Shown here: piece by piece, positions 11,237 through 11,341 of the stretch
Position numbering within the stretch: the stretch's first letter is position 1
Layout: each line of letters starts with the position of its first letter
From: Baffinella frigidus
Taxonomy: Eukaryota; Cryptophyceae; Cryptomonadales; Baffinellaceae
DNA: 11,341 nt
Reading direction: 5' to 3'
NCBI GenBank assembly: GCA_026770585.1
Contig: MU647042.1
Location: 209,160-220,500 of the forward strand
Notes under the pieces: generated by a model
The model's database searches: none
What the model was told of the DNA's origin: nothing
The model's input: the letters and a program-made list of their open reading frames with translations, nothing else
Position numbers and translations under genes: made by a program

Positions 11237-11341
11237 CTGTTCGGGTAGTTGTGTCAGCGGAGATAACTCACCGCAACTAACGTCACAGCCTCACTCGCGT
11301 CAACTGAAATCTCAGGGACTCGAGCTGAACTACATGGATAC

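Noticed and set aside
9760-11280. 506-residue plus-strand open frame
   Set aside because: It lies antisense to the TPR gene. Its composition lacks any recognisable domain, while the minus strand shows TPR-like repeats, an internal duplication and a MYND tail.
1-11341. CRISPR array, operon or phage-like system
   Set aside because: Tandem units are contiguous or degenerate without unique spacers of constant length, no cas or phage-like genes are present, and the intron-bearing TPR-MYND gene points to a eukaryote.

Overview
This is a repeat-dense eukaryotic nuclear window. Nothing in it looks bacterial or viral: there are no operons, no compact gene packing and no ribosome binding sites. The one clear gene is split by a spliceosomal intron. 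Degenerate plant/alga-type telomere heptamers (CCCTAAA and variants) are scattered through much of the window, and GA/CT microsatellites occur at three places. The coding sequence is GC-rich at third codon positions. This fits a green alga or another protist with TTTAGGG-type telomeres, but I cannot name the organism from the sequence.

Layout. 1-3750 is a graveyard of short, exon-like coding fragments. Three unrelated fragment families, each in 3-6 copies, are separated by telomere-like heptamer arrays, an 88/89-bp tandem triplet and a recurrent 55-80-bp hairpin repeat present in both orientations. 3750-5515 holds a perfect 40-bp palindrome, a short tandem array and a fourth exon-fragment family embedded in heptamer tracts. 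5515-6210 holds three copies of a longer repeat. 6219-6835 is a 25-bp tandem array and its decayed remnants, interrupted by a MITE-like element. 6880-9035 is dominated by foldback or MITE-like elements: a perfect 71-bp-arm inverted repeat flanked by AATC on both sides, a composite foldback carrying a 20-bp array, a 129-bp foldback, a nested foldback, and a three-copy family with the terminal inverted repeat GGTACCTCGCTCATAAGAAA.

9013-11236 (minus strand) is the 3' part of a TPR protein. Its first visible residues are the tail of a MYND zinc finger. I place a 525-bp intron at 9142-9666 and a small last exon at 9013-9141. That last exon aligns with the internal duplication of the protein, which is independent support for the splice. 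The stop codon and last few residues come from the terminal inverted repeat of a MITE-like element.

No tRNA, rRNA, CRISPR array, transposase, reverse transcriptase or complete autonomous element was found. The foldback elements are all non-coding and would depend on enzymes encoded elsewhere. The most notable theme is the repeated association of duplicated exon fragments with heptamer arrays and hairpin repeats, which suggests DNA-level duplication in a subtelomere-like or otherwise unstable region.
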